A model generated the notes under the pieces. The model was not told the DNA's origin. It saw only the letters and a program-made list of their open reading frames with translations, and did not search any database. Positions 1-11,543 of a stretch of DNA of 64,000 bases are shown here, in pieces (within the stretch, counting starts at the first letter, position 1; every line of letters starts with the position of its first letter). The stretch is from Pseudomonas sp. Irchel 3E13 (GTDB taxonomy: Bacteria > Pseudomonadota > Gammaproteobacteria > Pseudomonadales > Pseudomonadaceae): the NCBI RefSeq assembly GCF_900187455.1, contig NZ_FYDX01000002.1:372001-436000 (forward strand), in the 5' to 3' direction. Made by a program: the position numbers and the translations under genes.

Positions 1-512
1 CACCAGACCGCCTGCAACTGCTCGTCACCCGGCGAGCCGAGGCCCTGGCGCGGGAAGGCGACATAGCGCACTTCGATACCGAGCTTGTTCAGCTCAGGCA
101 CTTCGGCGTGCAGTTTGTGGCAGTACGGGCAGGTGGTGTCGGTGAACACCGTGATGTGCGACTTGGCCGGGCCAATGGCAGGATAAACCACCATTTCCGC
201 GCCTGGAATGGCATTGATCGTCTTGGCGATGGCCTGACGCTCGGTCTTTTCAGTCAGGTTGACCGGCTTGCCGTCCTGCACCTGAAACAGATAGCCCTGG
301 ACCAGGAACTGGCCGTCGGCGCTGGCGTACAGCACACGCCCGCCCTTGAGTTTGACTTCGTACAGGCCATTGAGCGGACTGGCGGCGATGCTGTCGACCG
401 GGACTTCCGACTCCAGCGACTGCAGGGTTTTGCGGATCGCCTGCTCGTCAGCCAGGACGAACGAACTGGCCAGCGCCAGCGCGGCGGCGGCAACAATCTT
501 GATCATGCGCAT
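1..512 (-). CDS. dsbC: DsbC thiol:disulfide interchange protein (3' end beyond window)
   Basis: Periplasmic disulfide isomerase that reshuffles wrong disulfides in exported proteins and is kept reduced by DsbD. About 170 residues are visible. They begin with a signal peptide (residues 1 to about 21, ending in FVLA), then the N-terminal dimerisation region, then the start of the thioredoxin fold with the active site CPYC at residues 128-131 inside DTTCPYCHKL. The ATG at 512 is chosen because AGGAG lies six bases upstream; a second ATG two codons later is possible. It lies downstream of xerD on the same strand, so the two may be co-transcribed. The C-terminus is cut by the window edge. Identity is firm from the motif and overall sequence. 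Confidence 0.93.
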   Translation of the reverse strand, partial: MRMIKIVAAAALALASSFVLADEQAIRKTLQSLESEVPVDSIAASPLNGLYEVKLKGGRVLYASADGQFLVQGYLFQVQDGKPVNLTEKTERQAIAKTINAIPGAEMVVYPAIGPAKSHITVFTDTTCPYCHKLHAEVPELNKLGIEVRYVAFPRQGLGSPGDEQLQAVW

Positions 513-688
513 TTGGAGCTCCTGAAAGCGTACAAGGGGCCGGGAGGGGGACGCCCGGATGGAAAACACGGGGGATTGGCCGGCCCAAGACGTAAACCCC
601 GGAAGACTACCATATTCATCGCCCTGCGACGGGCACCTTGACCGCTCGAATGCGCAGACAAACGAAGCGGCCGCGGCCGATTCGTTCG

Positions 689-1585
689 CTAACCCCTGGG
701 ATGGTGCCGAGCATGCAGTTCCTGCAGCCTCGCTCTGGCTACGTGAGTATAGATCTGGGTGGTCGACAGGTCGCTGTGGCCCAGCAGCATCTGCACCACG
801 CGCAGGTCGGCGCCGTGGTTGAGCAGATGAGTGGCGAAGGCGTGGCGAAGGGTGTGGGGCGACAGTGCCTTGCCGATCCCGGCGACCTGGGCGTGGTGCT
901 TGATACGGTGCCAGAAGGTCTGGCGGGTCATCTGCTCACCACGCTGGCTGGGAAACACCACGTCGCTGGGGCGACCGTTGAGCAGGCCGTTGCGACCGTC
1001 ACGCAGGTAGCGCTCCAGCCAGACCACCGCCTCCTCGCCCATCGGCACCAACCGCTCTTTGCTGCCCTTGCCCATGACCCGCAACACGCCCTGGCGCAGG
1101 TTGATCTGGTCGAGGGTCAGGCTGACCAGTTCGGTAACCCGCAAACCACAGGCATACAGCACTTCGAGCATGGCGCGGTCACGCTGGCCGATGTCTTCGC
1201 TCAGGTCCGGCGCCCGTAGCAGGGCTTCGACGTCAGCCTCGGAGAGCGATTTGGGCAATGGCCGGCCGAGCTGCGGCATATCGATCTGCAGGGTCGGGTC
1301 GACGGCAATCAGTTTTTCCCGCAGCAGGTAGCGGTAGAAACCGCGCAGGCCGGAAAGAAAACGCGCCGTGGAGCGCGGCTTGTAGGCGTGATCCAGGCGC
1401 CAGCCGAGGTGATCGAGGATCAGTTCGCGGCCGGCATCGGGCAATGCAATGCCCTTTTCCTGCAACCAGCCGTTGAACAGCGCCAGGTCGCTGCGATAGG
1501 ACGTTCGGGTGTTGTCCGACAGGCCTTTTTCCAGCCACAGGGCATCAAGAAACTGGTCAATCAGGGGGTGGTCGATAGCAGGCAT
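689..1585 (-). CDS. xerD: Tyrosine site-specific recombinase XerD
   Basis: Tyrosine recombinase that, with XerC and FtsK, resolves chromosome dimers at dif. The protein is 298 aa, the usual XerD length. It has an N-terminal SAM-like core-binding domain (about residues 5-90) and a C-terminal catalytic domain with R149, K173, H244, R247, H270 and nucleophile Y279. The start at 1585 (MPAIDH) is preferred over an in-frame upstream codon because it gives the family length and the upstream extension has no recombinase character. It overlaps no neighbour and is followed by dsbC. It is divergent from the antiporter gene. There is no sign of phage or integron context, so this is the housekeeping enzyme. 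Confidence 0.95.
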   Translation of the reverse strand: MPAIDHPLIDQFLDALWLEKGLSDNTRTSYRSDLALFNGWLQEKGIALPDAGRELILDHLGWRLDHAYKPRSTARFLSGLRGFYRYLLREKLIAVDPTLQIDMPQLGRPLPKSLSEADVEALLRAPDLSEDIGQRDRAMLEVLYACGLRVTELVSLTLDQINLRQGVLRVMGKGSKERLVPMGEEAVVWLERYLRDGRNGLLNGRPSDVVFPSQRGEQMTRQTFWHRIKHHAQVAGIGKALSPHTLRHAFATHLLNHGADLRVVQMLLGHSDLSTTQIYTHVARARLQELHARHHPRG

Positions 1586-1662
1586 GAAAACTCGGAGACG
1601 GGGCGATGAAAACGCCGAAGTGCCGCTAGTCTTCCATAACCATGCCGGGATAGGGAGTCCGA

Positions 1663-3468
1663 ATGAACGAACAACAGATTCTGCTCGCGTTTGGCGGCAT
1701 TGGTGCGGCGGCACTGGGCTGCCAGTGGCTGGCCTGGCGCCTGAAGCTCCCGGCCATCCTGTTTCTGCTGCTCAGCGGCATTCTCGCCGGCCCCGTGCTG
1801 GGCTGGCTTGATCCGCAGGAAATGTTCGGCCCGCTGCTGATGCCACTGGTGTCGCTGGCGGTGGCGCTGATCCTGTTCGAAGGCAGCCTGACCCTGCACC
1901 TGTCGCAATGGCGCGACATCGGCAGCGTTGTGCAGCGCATGGTGACCGTCGGCGCGCTGGTCACCTGGGTGGTGATTGCCGTCGCAACGCACTGGCTGCT
2001 GGGTTTCGACTGGCCGTTGGCGGTGCTGTTCGGCACCCTGACGCTGGTTACCGGCCCCACGGTGATCGTGCCGATGCTGCGGGTGGTGCGACCCAAGGCG
2101 ACGATCGCCAACATCCTGCGCTGGGAAGGCATCGTCATCGACCCGATCGGCGCGCTGCTGGCCGTGGTGGTCTACAGCTTCATCATCGCCAGTGCCGCGG
2201 ATGACGGCCTGAGCCAGAGCCTGCGAACCTTCGCCGGAGTCATTCTCTGCGGCAGCGCGTTCGGTGCCGCCGGCGGCTGGTTGCTGGGCCAGGTGATGCG
2301 TGAGCAATGGTTGCCGGAATACCTGCACAACCTGGCGTCGCTGGCGGCGGTGCTGGGGATCTTCATCGCCGCCAACCAGGTGATGCACGAATCGGGACTG
2401 CTGGCGGTGACCCTGATGGGCATGTGGCTGGCCAACATGAAAGGCGTCGACGTCCGGCAGATCCTGCACTTCAAGGAAAACCTCAGCGTGCTGCTGATCT
2501 CCGGGCTGTTCATTCTGCTCGCCGCGCGCCTGGACCTGACCGCCCTCCTCGGCCTCGGCCCGTCGGTGCTGGCGCTGCTGCTGGTGATCCAGTTGATCGC
2601 CCGCCCCCTGAACGTCGCGCTCTCAACCTGGCGCTCGCCGCTGAACTGGCGCGAACGGGCGCTGCTGGCCTGGATCGCACCGCGGGGGATCGTCGCGGCG
2701 GCGGTCTCGGCGATCTTTGCGATTCGCCTGAACGAGGCCGGTCACGAGGGCGCCTTGCTGCTGGTGCCGCTGACCTTCGCCGTAATCATCGGCACGGTGG
2801 TGCTGCAGAGCGCAACAGCGCGGCCGCTGGCCCGCCTGCTGAAAGTCGCGGAGCCCGCGCCCAGCGGCTTTCTTATCGTCGGCGCCAACCCGCCCGCACG
2901 GGCGATTGGCAAAGCCTTGCAACAGATGGATTGCCGGGTGCTGCTGACCGACTCCAGTTGGGAGAACATCCGCGCGGCGCGCATGGAAGGGCTGGCGACT
3001 TACTTTGGCAATCCGGCCTCGCAGCATGCGGATGCGCACCTGGATCTGGTCGGCCTGGGCCATCTGCTCGGGCTTTCTCCCGCAGGCGAGTTGAATGCGC
3101 TGGCCTGCATGCGCTTTCGTCACGACTTCGGCCATACCCGGCTGTTTTCGTTGGCCAGCGGCCTGGAGGTCAGTCGCAGCGACAAGCACCGGGCCAGCGA
3201 TGAACACCGCGGGCATGTGCTAGGAAATCCGCCACTGACCTATGTACAACTGGCCAATCAACTGCACCACGGCGCCGAGCTGTACAGCACACACCTGACC
3301 GAAGCCTTCGACTGGGACGCCTATCGGGCGCTGCATGGTGAGCGGGCGACCTTGCTGTTTGCCCGGGACGCCAATGGCTGGGTGCATGTGCTCGGCCCGG
3401 ACAGCCCGCTCAAGCCCGGGCCGGGGTGGACGGTGCTGGCGCTGATTAGACAGGATGAAAGCCGTTGA
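1663..3468 (+). CDS. CPA1-type Na+(K+)/H+ antiporter with C-terminal TrkA-N-like domain
   Basis: Inner-membrane cation:proton antiporter, 601 aa. Roughly residues 1-390 form the hydrophobic Na_H_Exchanger domain with about 12 membrane segments; the TGPTVIVPM and DPIGALLAVV stretches match the conserved ion-binding helices of CPA1 proteins. From about residue 400 there is a soluble part that starts with GFLIVGANPPARAIGKAL, resembling a Rossmann nucleotide-binding (TrkA-N) fold, which suggests regulation by NAD(H) or another nucleotide. The exact cation cannot be read from sequence. It is transcribed divergently from xerD across a short gap and converges on the thioesterase gene, whose stop lies 10 bases beyond. 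Confidence 0.85.
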   Translation: MNEQQILLAFGGIGAAALGCQWLAWRLKLPAILFLLLSGILAGPVLGWLDPQEMFGPLLMPLVSLAVALILFEGSLTLHLSQWRDIGSVVQRMVTVGALVTWVVIAVATHWLLGFDWPLAVLFGTLTLVTGPTVIVPMLRVVRPKATIANILRWEGIVIDPIGALLAVVVYSFIIASAADDGLSQSLRTFAGVILCGSAFGAAGGWLLGQVMREQWLPEYLHNLASLAAVLGIFIAANQVMHESGLLAVTLMGMWLANMKGVDVRQILHFKENLSVLLISGLFILLAARLDLTALLGLGPSVLALLLVIQLIARPLNVALSTWRSPLNWRERALLAWIAPRGIVAAAVSAIFAIRLNEAGHEGALLLVPLTFAVIIGTVVLQSATARPLARLLKVAEPAPSGFLIVGANPPARAIGKALQQMDCRVLLTDSSWENIRAARMEGLATYFGNPASQHADAHLDLVGLGHLLGLSPAGELNALACMRFRHDFGHTRLFSLASGLEVSRSDKHRASDEHRGHVLGNPPLTYVQLANQLHHGAELYSTHLTEAFDWDAYRALHGERATLLFARDANGWVHVLGPDSPLKPGPGWTVLALIRQDESR

Positions 3469-3477
3469 GCACTGCGA

Positions 3478-3885
3478 TCAGAACCCGGGCAATACCGGAA
3501 CCGGACGCTTGTCCTCGTCGATGGCGACAAAACTGAACAGGCCGTGAATGGCTTTCTCGCGGCTGTCGCAGCTCATGCTTTCAACAAACACTTCGACTTC
3601 CACCTTGAGGCTGGTGTTGCCGACTTTAACGACCCGACCCACCAGCTCGACGATGGAACCCGCGGCGATCGGGTGCTTGAAGTCGATGCGGTCAGTGGAC
3701 ACGGTTACCAGTGGCAGACGGCAGAAGCGCGTCGCGGCAATGAACGACACTTCGTCCATCCAGGCCAGCGCGGTGCCGCCGAACAGGGTGTTGTGGTGGT
3801 TGGTCGTGGAGGGGAATACCGCCTTGGTCACGCGGGTGACCGACAGCTCGGTGCGGCGTTCGATTTCCTGGTCTCTGGGGGTCAT
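3478..3885 (-). CDS. Acyl-CoA thioesterase, hotdog fold (YciA/BFIT-like)
   Basis: A 135-aa single hotdog domain that hydrolyses acyl-CoA esters. The N-terminal stretch HHNTLFGGTALAWMDE is the conserved active-site helix region of YciA/acyl-CoA hydrolase proteins, followed by DRIDFKHPI on the central strand. Members of this family act in the cytoplasm as oligomers, often with broad chain-length range; the substrate here is not known. It converges with the antiporter gene and is separated from rplS by about 200 bp holding a REP sequence and the rplS terminator, so it is probably its own unit. Confidence 0.88.
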   Translation of the reverse strand: MTPRDQEIERRTELSVTRVTKAVFPSTTNHHNTLFGGTALAWMDEVSFIAATRFCRLPLVTVSTDRIDFKHPIAAGSIVELVGRVVKVGNTSLKVEVEVFVESMSCDSREKAIHGLFSFVAIDEDKRPVPVLPGF

Positions 3886-3943
3886 GGGATCACTTGAACA
3901 AAGAATGCAGTTGCACGCTGCAAGCCATAAGGTTGGGGTGCAC

Positions 3944-3966
3944 TGTAGGAGCGAGCTTGCTCGCGA
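3944..3966. repeat. Single Pseudomonas REP-type repeat
   Basis: A 23-bp unit reading TGTAGGAGCGAGCTTGCTCG followed by CGA. The same unit occurs as a perfect inverted pair at 22520-22570 in this window. It lies in the gap between the thioesterase start and the rplS terminator, the typical extragenic position for REPs, which are spread by RAYT transposases; no RAYT gene is in the window. Confidence 0.85.
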
Positions 3967-4021
3967 AGGGCCCCACCATATTTAACCGACAAACATCTTG
4001 CGGCTTGAAGCTCACAGCGCT

Positions 4022-4056
4022 GAAAAACAAAAAGGGCAGCCCGGAGGCTGCCCTTT
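4022..4056 (-). terminator. Rho-independent terminator of the rpsP-rimM-trmD-rplS operon
   Basis: A perfect 11-bp stem (4031-4041 with 4046-4056, loop CGGA) lies 24 bases past the rplS stop. Reading the minus strand it is followed by a T-rich run (TTTGTTTTTC). This is a classic intrinsic terminator. Confidence 0.9.
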
Positions 4057-4079
4057 CTTTCGCAAAGGTCGGACTGGAC

Positions 4080-4430
4080 TTAAGCCAGTTTTTCCTTGAT
4101 GCGAGCTGCTTTACCGGACAGGTCACGCAGGTAGTACAGCTTGGCTTTACGCACGTCACCACGACGTTTCACGGCCAGGCTGTCGATTTGCGGGCTGTAG
4201 GTCTGGAAAGTACGCTCAACGCCAACACCGTTGGAGATTTTGCGAACGGTGAAAGCGCTGTTCAGACCACGGTTGCGCTTGGCGATTACAACGCCTTCGA
4301 AAGCCTGCAGACGGGAGCGGTCACCTTCCTTCACTTTCACCTGAACGACGATGGTGTCGCCCGGGGCGAAGGCCGGGATTTCTTTGCTCATCTGTTCAGC
4401 TTCGATCTGCTGAATGATTTTGTTGGTCAT
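4080..4430 (-). CDS. rplS: 50S ribosomal protein L19
   Basis: Ribosomal protein L19, 116 aa, which sits at the 30S-50S interface. The protein begins [14 protein letters not shown] and carries the conserved SH3-like core ([20 protein letters not shown], then [12 protein letters not shown], and the C-terminal [14 protein letters not shown]). It is the last gene of the conserved rpsP-rimM-trmD-rplS operon and lies 42 bp after trmD. A strong terminator follows. Length and sequence are ordinary for the family. Confidence 0.98.
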   Translation of the reverse strand: MTNKIIQQIEAEQMSKEIPAFAPGDTIVVQVKVKEGDRSRLQAFEGVVIAKRNRGLNSAFTVRKISNGVGVERTFQTYSPQIDSLAVKRRGDVRKAKLYYLRDLSGKAARIKEKLA

Positions 4431-4472
4431 CTTGTGCTCCTAAGGTAAATCGTCGGATCTACCATCGATACG

Positions 4473-5225
4473 TTAACTATCGTCCCGCTCGCGGAGGTAC
4501 TCCTCGAGCAGCTTCTTCTCTTCTCCAGAAAGTGAGCGACTTTCCAGAAGATCGACGCGTCGTTCATAGGTCCGCCCAAGGGACTGCTGTAAACGCCAAC
4601 GCCGGATGTGTGCATGGTTGCCACTGAGCAACACGTCGGGAACACGCTGATCCGCATACACCTCCGGACGGGTGTAGTGCGGGCAATCAAGCAGACCGTC
4701 GGTGAAGGAATCCTCCTCCGCCGAGTCCGCATGCCCTAAAGCTCCGGGCAGCAGCCGTGTAACCGCATCAACCAGGACCATTGCCGGCAGCTCACCGCCA
4801 GACAATACGTAGTCACCAATCGACCACTCTTCATCGACATGAGCCTCAATAAAGCGCTCGTCAATGCCTTCATAACGACCGGCTATCAGAATCAACGATT
4901 CATGCTTCGCCAGGTCCTTGACCGCCGACTGAGTCAGCTTGCGGCCTTGTGGCGACAGGTAGATCACCTTCGCCGCTCCTCCGGTTGCCTGCCTGGCCTC
5001 GACCAGGGCGTCTTCCAGAGGCTTGATCTTCATCACCATGCCCGGACCACCACCAAAAGGCCGATCATCTACCGTGTGGTGACGATCCGTGGTGTAGTCC
5101 CGCGGGTTCCAGCAGGTCAGTTGCAACAACCCCTGTTTCACCGCTCGGCTGGTAATGCCGTACTCACTGATGGCCGAGAACATCTCGGGAAACAGCGTGA
5201 TGACGTCTACGCGCAGGCTAGCCAT
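4473..5225 (-). CDS. trmD: tRNA (guanine(37)-N1)-methyltransferase
   Basis: SPOUT-class, SAM-dependent enzyme that makes m1G37 next to the anticodon and prevents +1 frameshifting. The protein is 250 aa. It shows the trefoil-knot SAM site ([36 protein letters not shown]) and the flexible-linker and C-terminal tRNA-binding region ([13 protein letters not shown]). The start [16 protein letters not shown] is typical. It lies three bases after the rimM stop, so translation is probably coupled. Confidence 0.98.
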   Translation of the reverse strand: MASLRVDVITLFPEMFSAISEYGITSRAVKQGLLQLTCWNPRDYTTDRHHTVDDRPFGGGPGMVMKIKPLEDALVEARQATGGAAKVIYLSPQGRKLTQSAVKDLAKHESLILIAGRYEGIDERFIEAHVDEEWSIGDYVLSGGELPAMVLVDAVTRLLPGALGHADSAEEDSFTDGLLDCPHYTRPEVYADQRVPDVLLSGNHAHIRRWRLQQSLGRTYERRVDLLESRSLSGEEKKLLEEYLRERDDS

Positions 5226-5228
5226 TGC

Positions 5229-5765
5229 TTAGAAGTCCGCGTCCCATTCCACCCTCATTTCGCCTGCCGCCAGGTCGATTGCCAACACGCATTGCTCTGT
5301 ATAGGGCAATAGCCGTTCACGATCATCCAGGCTGCCAGCGCAGGGCTTGACCACCATTACATCGTTCGCACCGGTCTCCAACAGGTGATCAACCTTGCCG
5401 AACAGATGTCCGTCCTGGTTGATGACACTCAGACCCACGAGCTGATACCAGTAGTAATCGCCGTCGGTCAGGTTGGGCAAAAGGCTGCGAGAGATACAAA
5501 TCTCATAACCGCTCAGAAGACGAGCTTCATCACGATCGTCGAGCCCTTTGAGCTTGGCGACCAGATCCTTTTGAGTGGATCGGCCCGAGACCAGCTCTAC
5601 CTGCTTGACCACACCTTCGCGCCGAAGCGTCCAGTTGGGGAAATCCAGCAGGTTTTCGATCGGATCGGTAAAGGAATAGACCTTCACCTCGCCGCGAACG
5701 CCGTGAACCGAAAAAATCTTGCCGACAACGATCAAGTCATCAGCGTTTTTTGGCGTCGCGTTCAT
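5229..5765 (-). CDS. rimM: Ribosome maturation factor RimM
   Basis: 16S rRNA processing factor that binds ribosomal protein S19 during 30S head assembly. The protein is 178 aa. The N-terminal RimM domain (VVGKIFSVHGVRGEVKVYSF, about residues 10-95) is followed by a PRC-barrel domain (about residues 100-175, with DYYWYQLVGLSVINQDGHLFGKV). It starts five bases after the rpsP stop and ends three bases before trmD, as expected in this conserved operon. Confidence 0.97.
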   Translation of the reverse strand: MNATPKNADDLIVVGKIFSVHGVRGEVKVYSFTDPIENLLDFPNWTLRREGVVKQVELVSGRSTQKDLVAKLKGLDDRDEARLLSGYEICISRSLLPNLTDGDYYWYQLVGLSVINQDGHLFGKVDHLLETGANDVMVVKPCAGSLDDRERLLPYTEQCVLAIDLAAGEMRVEWDADF

Positions 5766-5770
5766 ATTGC

Positions 5771-6022
5771 TCAGGCGGCAGCCTTGGCAGCGTCCTTCAA
5801 CAGCTTGGCAACGCGCTCAGAAGGCTGTGCGCCAACGCTCAGCCAATGAGCAACGCGGTCTTCCTTAACGGACAGACGAACTTCCTGGCCACGAGCGATA
5901 GGGTTGAAGAAACCAACCTGCTCAATGTGCGAACCGGTAACAGCGTTACGCGAGTCGGTCACGGTCAGGGTGTAAAATGGGCGCTTTTTGGAGCCGCCAC
6001 GGGCAAGACGGATGGTTAGCAT
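5771..6022 (-). CDS. rpsP: 30S ribosomal protein S16
   Basis: Ribosomal protein S16, 83 aa, needed for 30S assembly. [17 protein letters not shown] at the N-terminus and the [16 protein letters not shown] region near the end are diagnostic. The ATG at 6022 is chosen over longer in-frame extensions because it gives the exact family start and length. It is the first gene of the rpsP-rimM-trmD-rplS operon; its leader lies between 6023 and 6260. Confidence 0.98.
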   Translation of the reverse strand: MLTIRLARGGSKKRPFYTLTVTDSRNAVTGSHIEQVGFFNPIARGQEVRLSVKEDRVAHWLSVGAQPSERVAKLLKDAAKAAA

Positions 6023-6200
6023 TGAACATCGTTCCTGTAGTCGGTGCTGCAAATCATAATGCACAGCGGGCACACGGGTGCCCGAAAGGCCGCATATTCT
6101 CAAGGAATACACGGGTATTTGCAAATGCCTTTTTACACGAGGTAAAAGGCCTGCCTGCTGATCTGCGGTTTGCACTGCCTTATATAAAAGGCAGCAATGG

Positions 6201-6216
6201 TCCCGCCGAGGCGGGA
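6201..6216. terminator. Hairpin between ffh and rpsP (terminator-like)
   Basis: A 7-bp GC stem (TCCCGCC / GGCGGGA) with a 2-base loop lies 45 bp beyond the ffh stop, upstream of rpsP. It has no clear T run on the minus strand, so it may be a weak or Rho-assisted terminator, or part of the rpsP leader. Confidence 0.4.
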
Positions 6217-6260
6217 TTTCAGTCGCTGGCACATCTACACGCCAACGACTTGAATCGGGT

Positions 6261-7637
<1,377 letters not shown>

Positions 7638-7834
7638 GGGGATCCTTTCGGGCTCTTGTAGAACCGAGGTTTATCAGCCGCCCCAGGCGCATTCGGCCGG
7701 CCTTGGGCAGGGGCAGGGCGGCGATTATAACGAAGACTCGCGCCAGCGCACACCATACCGTCGGCGCACAGTCTTCCTAGGGGGCCGGGTTCTATGCCAA
7801 ACTCATCGGCTTTCGGGCTTGCCTAACAGGACTT

Positions 7835-8647
7835 ATGCTCCCCTTGTCACCCAGCTTGCTACCCAACCTGATCGCCGCCTGCCTCTACGCCGCCGCGATC
7901 ATCCTCCAAGGCACCGGCCTGGCCCGGGGCGTCAAGGCCGACAAACGGCTGCTCGGCCTGCTGGGAGGCCTGGCGGTCGTCGCCCAAGGCGCCGCGCTGT
8001 ACTGGCAACTGCTCACGCCCTTGGGACTGAGCCTGGACTTCTTCAGCGCCGCCAGCCTGATCGCCACCGCAGTCATTGCCATCACCCTGCTCGCCTGCCT
8101 GCGCAGTCCGGTGGAGAACCTGCTTCTGTTGCTGTTCCCACTGGGCCTGCTGACGGCCCTGATCGCGCAATTCGCGCCGTCGGGCACGGTTCCGCTGATC
8201 AACGAAGAGCCCGGCATCCTCGCGCATATCCTGCTGTCGATCCTCGCCTACGGCCTGTTCACCATCGCGGTGTTCCAGTCGCTGTTGCTGCTGATGCAGG
8301 ACCACCAGCTCAAGCACAAGCATCCGTCCGGGCTGATCCGCAATTTCCCGCCGCTGCAAACCATGGAAAGCCTGCTGTTCGGCTTCCTCTGGGCCGGCTG
8401 GGGCCTGCTCTCGCTGTCGCTGATCTCCGGCTGGTTGTTCCTCGACAACCTGTTCGCCCAGCATCTGGTCCACAAGACCTTGCTGGCCTGCGTCGCCTGG
8501 ATCGTGTTCAGCGTGCTGCTGTGGGGCCGCACCCGCCTCGGCTGGCGCGGACACAAGGCGATCCGCTGGACCCTCGCCGGGTTCTGCCTGCTGATGCTGG
8601 CGTATTTCGGCAGCAAGCTGGTACGCGAATTCATTCTGCATATCTGA
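7835..8647 (+). CDS. CcsA/CcmC-type cytochrome c assembly membrane protein (YpjD-like)
   Basis: A 270-aa polytopic inner-membrane protein with about eight hydrophobic helices. The region EEPGILAHILLSILAYGLFTIAVFQSLLLL followed later by FGFLWAGWGLLSLSLISG matches the cytochrome c assembly (CcsA/YpjD) family, including conserved histidines that in relatives bind haem. Its place beside ffh and just upstream of a CNNM/CBS protein is common in Pseudomonas. Whether it truly handles haem is not shown here, since these bacteria also have a separate Ccm system. Confidence 0.8.
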   Translation: MLPLSPSLLPNLIAACLYAAAIILQGTGLARGVKADKRLLGLLGGLAVVAQGAALYWQLLTPLGLSLDFFSAASLIATAVIAITLLACLRSPVENLLLLLFPLGLLTALIAQFAPSGTVPLINEEPGILAHILLSILAYGLFTIAVFQSLLLLMQDHQLKHKHPSGLIRNFPPLQTMESLLFGFLWAGWGLLSLSLISGWLFLDNLFAQHLVHKTLLACVAWIVFSVLLWGRTRLGWRGHKAIRWTLAGFCLLMLAYFGSKLVREFILHI

Positions 8648-8657
8648 CGGGCGAACT

Positions 8658-9887
<1,230 letters not shown>

Positions 9888-10190
9888 TTCGTTACGCCCG
9901 CAACGCCTGACATAGACACATTTCGTATCGAATCTGGCTATACTCGACCCACGCTTACCCAGCCCTGCCGTCGCGCCCGCTACCCGCTCCCGGCGCTTTC
10001 CGGCCAGTCCGCACCGCCTGCATCGCGCGCTTTACCGGCACCGCTTCACACCCCGAACAGTGCCCGCGCCCGCCCCCATCCCCCCAGGGCTATGCTCGGC
10101 CGCGCGACCCATACCAAAAAAATGCTCCGACGCAGCGCCGTCGCCCGTGCGCGGCCGCCCAGGAAGCCTTCGACTGTCAGGGGACCTTGC
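9888..10190. other. Intergenic region with possible MFS promoter
   Basis: About 300 bp without a convincing gene. A TATACT hexamer at 9939-9944 could be a sigma70 -10 element, but no good -35 sits at the right distance. An in-frame extension of the transporter gene enters the last 100 bases but does not look like coding sequence. Confidence 0.4.
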
Positions 10191-11498
10191 ATGACCACCA
10201 GCAGCACCTACAACAATGAGGCCGACACCGCGCCGTCCGGCAATTCGCCGGCCCGCGTCGCCACGGCCAGCTTCATCGGCACGGCCATCGAGTTCTACGA
10301 TTTCTATGTCTACGCCACCGCCGCCGCGCTGGTGATCGGACCGGTGTTCTTCCCGCAGACCTCCGGCACCGCGCAGATGCTGTCGGCGTTTCTCACCTTC
10401 GGTATCGCCTTCCTCGCGCGGCCACTGGGCTCGGCGCTGTTCGGCCACTTCGGCGACCGCATCGGACGCAAGTCCACCCTGGTTGCCTCGCTGCTGCTGA
10501 TGGGGGTGTGCACCACGCTGATCGGCGTCCTGCCGGGACATGACAGCATCGGCAACTGGGCGCCGGTCCTGCTCTGCGTCCTGCGTTTCGGCCAGGGCCT
10601 GGGCCTGGGCGGCGAATGGGGCGGCGCGGCGCTGTTGGCCACCGAGAACGCGCCCAAGGGCAAGCGCGCCTGGTTCGGCATGTTCCCGCAACTCGGCCCG
10701 TCCATTGGTTTCCTCGCCGCCAACGGCCTGTTCCTGGCGCTGGCGATGCTGCTGAGCGACGAAGACTTCCGCGCCTGGGGCTGGCGCATCCCGTTCCTGC
10801 TCAGCGCGGCGCTGGTGATCGTCGGCCTGTACGTTCGGTTGAAGCTGGAGGAAACCCCGGTGTTCGCCAAAGCGATGGCCAGCCACCAGCGCGTGAAGCT
10901 GCCGGTGGTCGAGCTGTTCGCCCAATACTGGCTGCCGGTGCTGCTGGGGGCCGGGGCGATGGTGGTGTGCTATGCGCTGTTCTACATCTCGACGGTGTTT
11001 TCGCTGAGCTACGGCGTGTCGACGCTGGGCTACACCCGGGAAACCTTCCTCGGCCTGCTGTGCTTCGCGGTGCTGTTCATGGCCCTGGCCACGCCGCTGT
11101 CGGCCTGGCTCAGCGACCGTTACGGGCGCAAGCCGGTGCTGGTGATCGGCGCGCTGATGGCGATCGCCTCGGGCTTTGCCATGGAGCCGTTGCTGACGTC
11201 CGGGTCCACCGCCGGCGTGGCGTTGTTCCTGGCGATCGAGCTGTTCCTGATGGGGGTTACATTCGCACCAATGGGCGCGCTGTTGCCCGAGCTGTTCCCG
11301 ACCCACGTGCGCTACACCGGCGCGTCGGCGGCTTACAACCTGGGCGGAATCGTCGGCGCCTCGGCAGCACCGTTCTTCGCACAGAAGCTGGTGGCCATGG
11401 GGGGATTGAGCTGGGTGGGCGGGTATGTGTCGGCCGCGGCCCTGCTGAGCCTGATCGCCGTGCTGTGCCTGAAGGAAACACAGCACACGGAGTTGTAA
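10191..11498 (+). CDS. MFS transporter, metabolite:H+ symporter (MHS) type
   Basis: A 435-aa, 12-helix major facilitator. The N-terminal ASFIGTAIEFYDFYVYATAA, the loop 2-3 motif GHFGDRIGRKSTL and the repeat motif LSDRYGRKPVL in the second half are hallmarks of the MHS subfamily (ProP, KgtP, ShiA, citrate/alpha-ketoglutarate carriers). The substrate cannot be read from sequence. The ATG at 10191 is preferred because AGGGGAC lies just upstream and the 33 residues before it are arginine-rich and non-conserved. It converges with purT on a shared GC hairpin. Confidence 0.9.
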   Translation: MTTSSTYNNEADTAPSGNSPARVATASFIGTAIEFYDFYVYATAAALVIGPVFFPQTSGTAQMLSAFLTFGIAFLARPLGSALFGHFGDRIGRKSTLVASLLLMGVCTTLIGVLPGHDSIGNWAPVLLCVLRFGQGLGLGGEWGGAALLATENAPKGKRAWFGMFPQLGPSIGFLAANGLFLALAMLLSDEDFRAWGWRIPFLLSAALVIVGLYVRLKLEETPVFAKAMASHQRVKLPVVELFAQYWLPVLLGAGAMVVCYALFYISTVFSLSYGVSTLGYTRETFLGLLCFAVLFMALATPLSAWLSDRYGRKPVLVIGALMAIASGFAMEPLLTSGSTAGVALFLAIELFLMGVTFAPMGALLPELFPTHVRYTGASAAYNLGGIVGASAAPFFAQKLVAMGGLSWVGGYVSAAALLSLIAVLCLKETQHTEL

Positions 11499-11504
11499 CG
11501 ACAA

Positions 11505-11534
11505 CGCGGGGCGAGCCAGGCGGCCCGCCCCGCG
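11505..11534. terminator. Bidirectional GC hairpin between MFS gene and purT
   Basis: A perfect 9-bp stem (11505-11513 with 11526-11534, arms CGCGGGGCG/CGCCCCGCG) lies between two convergent genes, 6 bases after one stop and 9 before the other. No strong T run is present on either strand. Confidence 0.55.
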
Positions 11535-11543
11535 TCTACAGCC

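Noticed and set aside
689..1585. XerD as evidence of an integrated element
   Set aside because: Length, neighbours and sequence fit the chromosomal dimer-resolution enzyme; there are no phage or island genes around it.
1586..1714. A longer XerD starting at 1714
   Set aside because: It adds 43 non-conserved residues and would overlap the divergent antiporter start; MPAIDH at 1585 gives the standard 298 aa.
10032..11504. A 490-aa minus-strand frame opposite the MFS gene
   Set aside because: The protein is Gln/Arg/His-rich shadow sequence; the plus-strand frame has clear MHS transporter motifs and a ribosome site.
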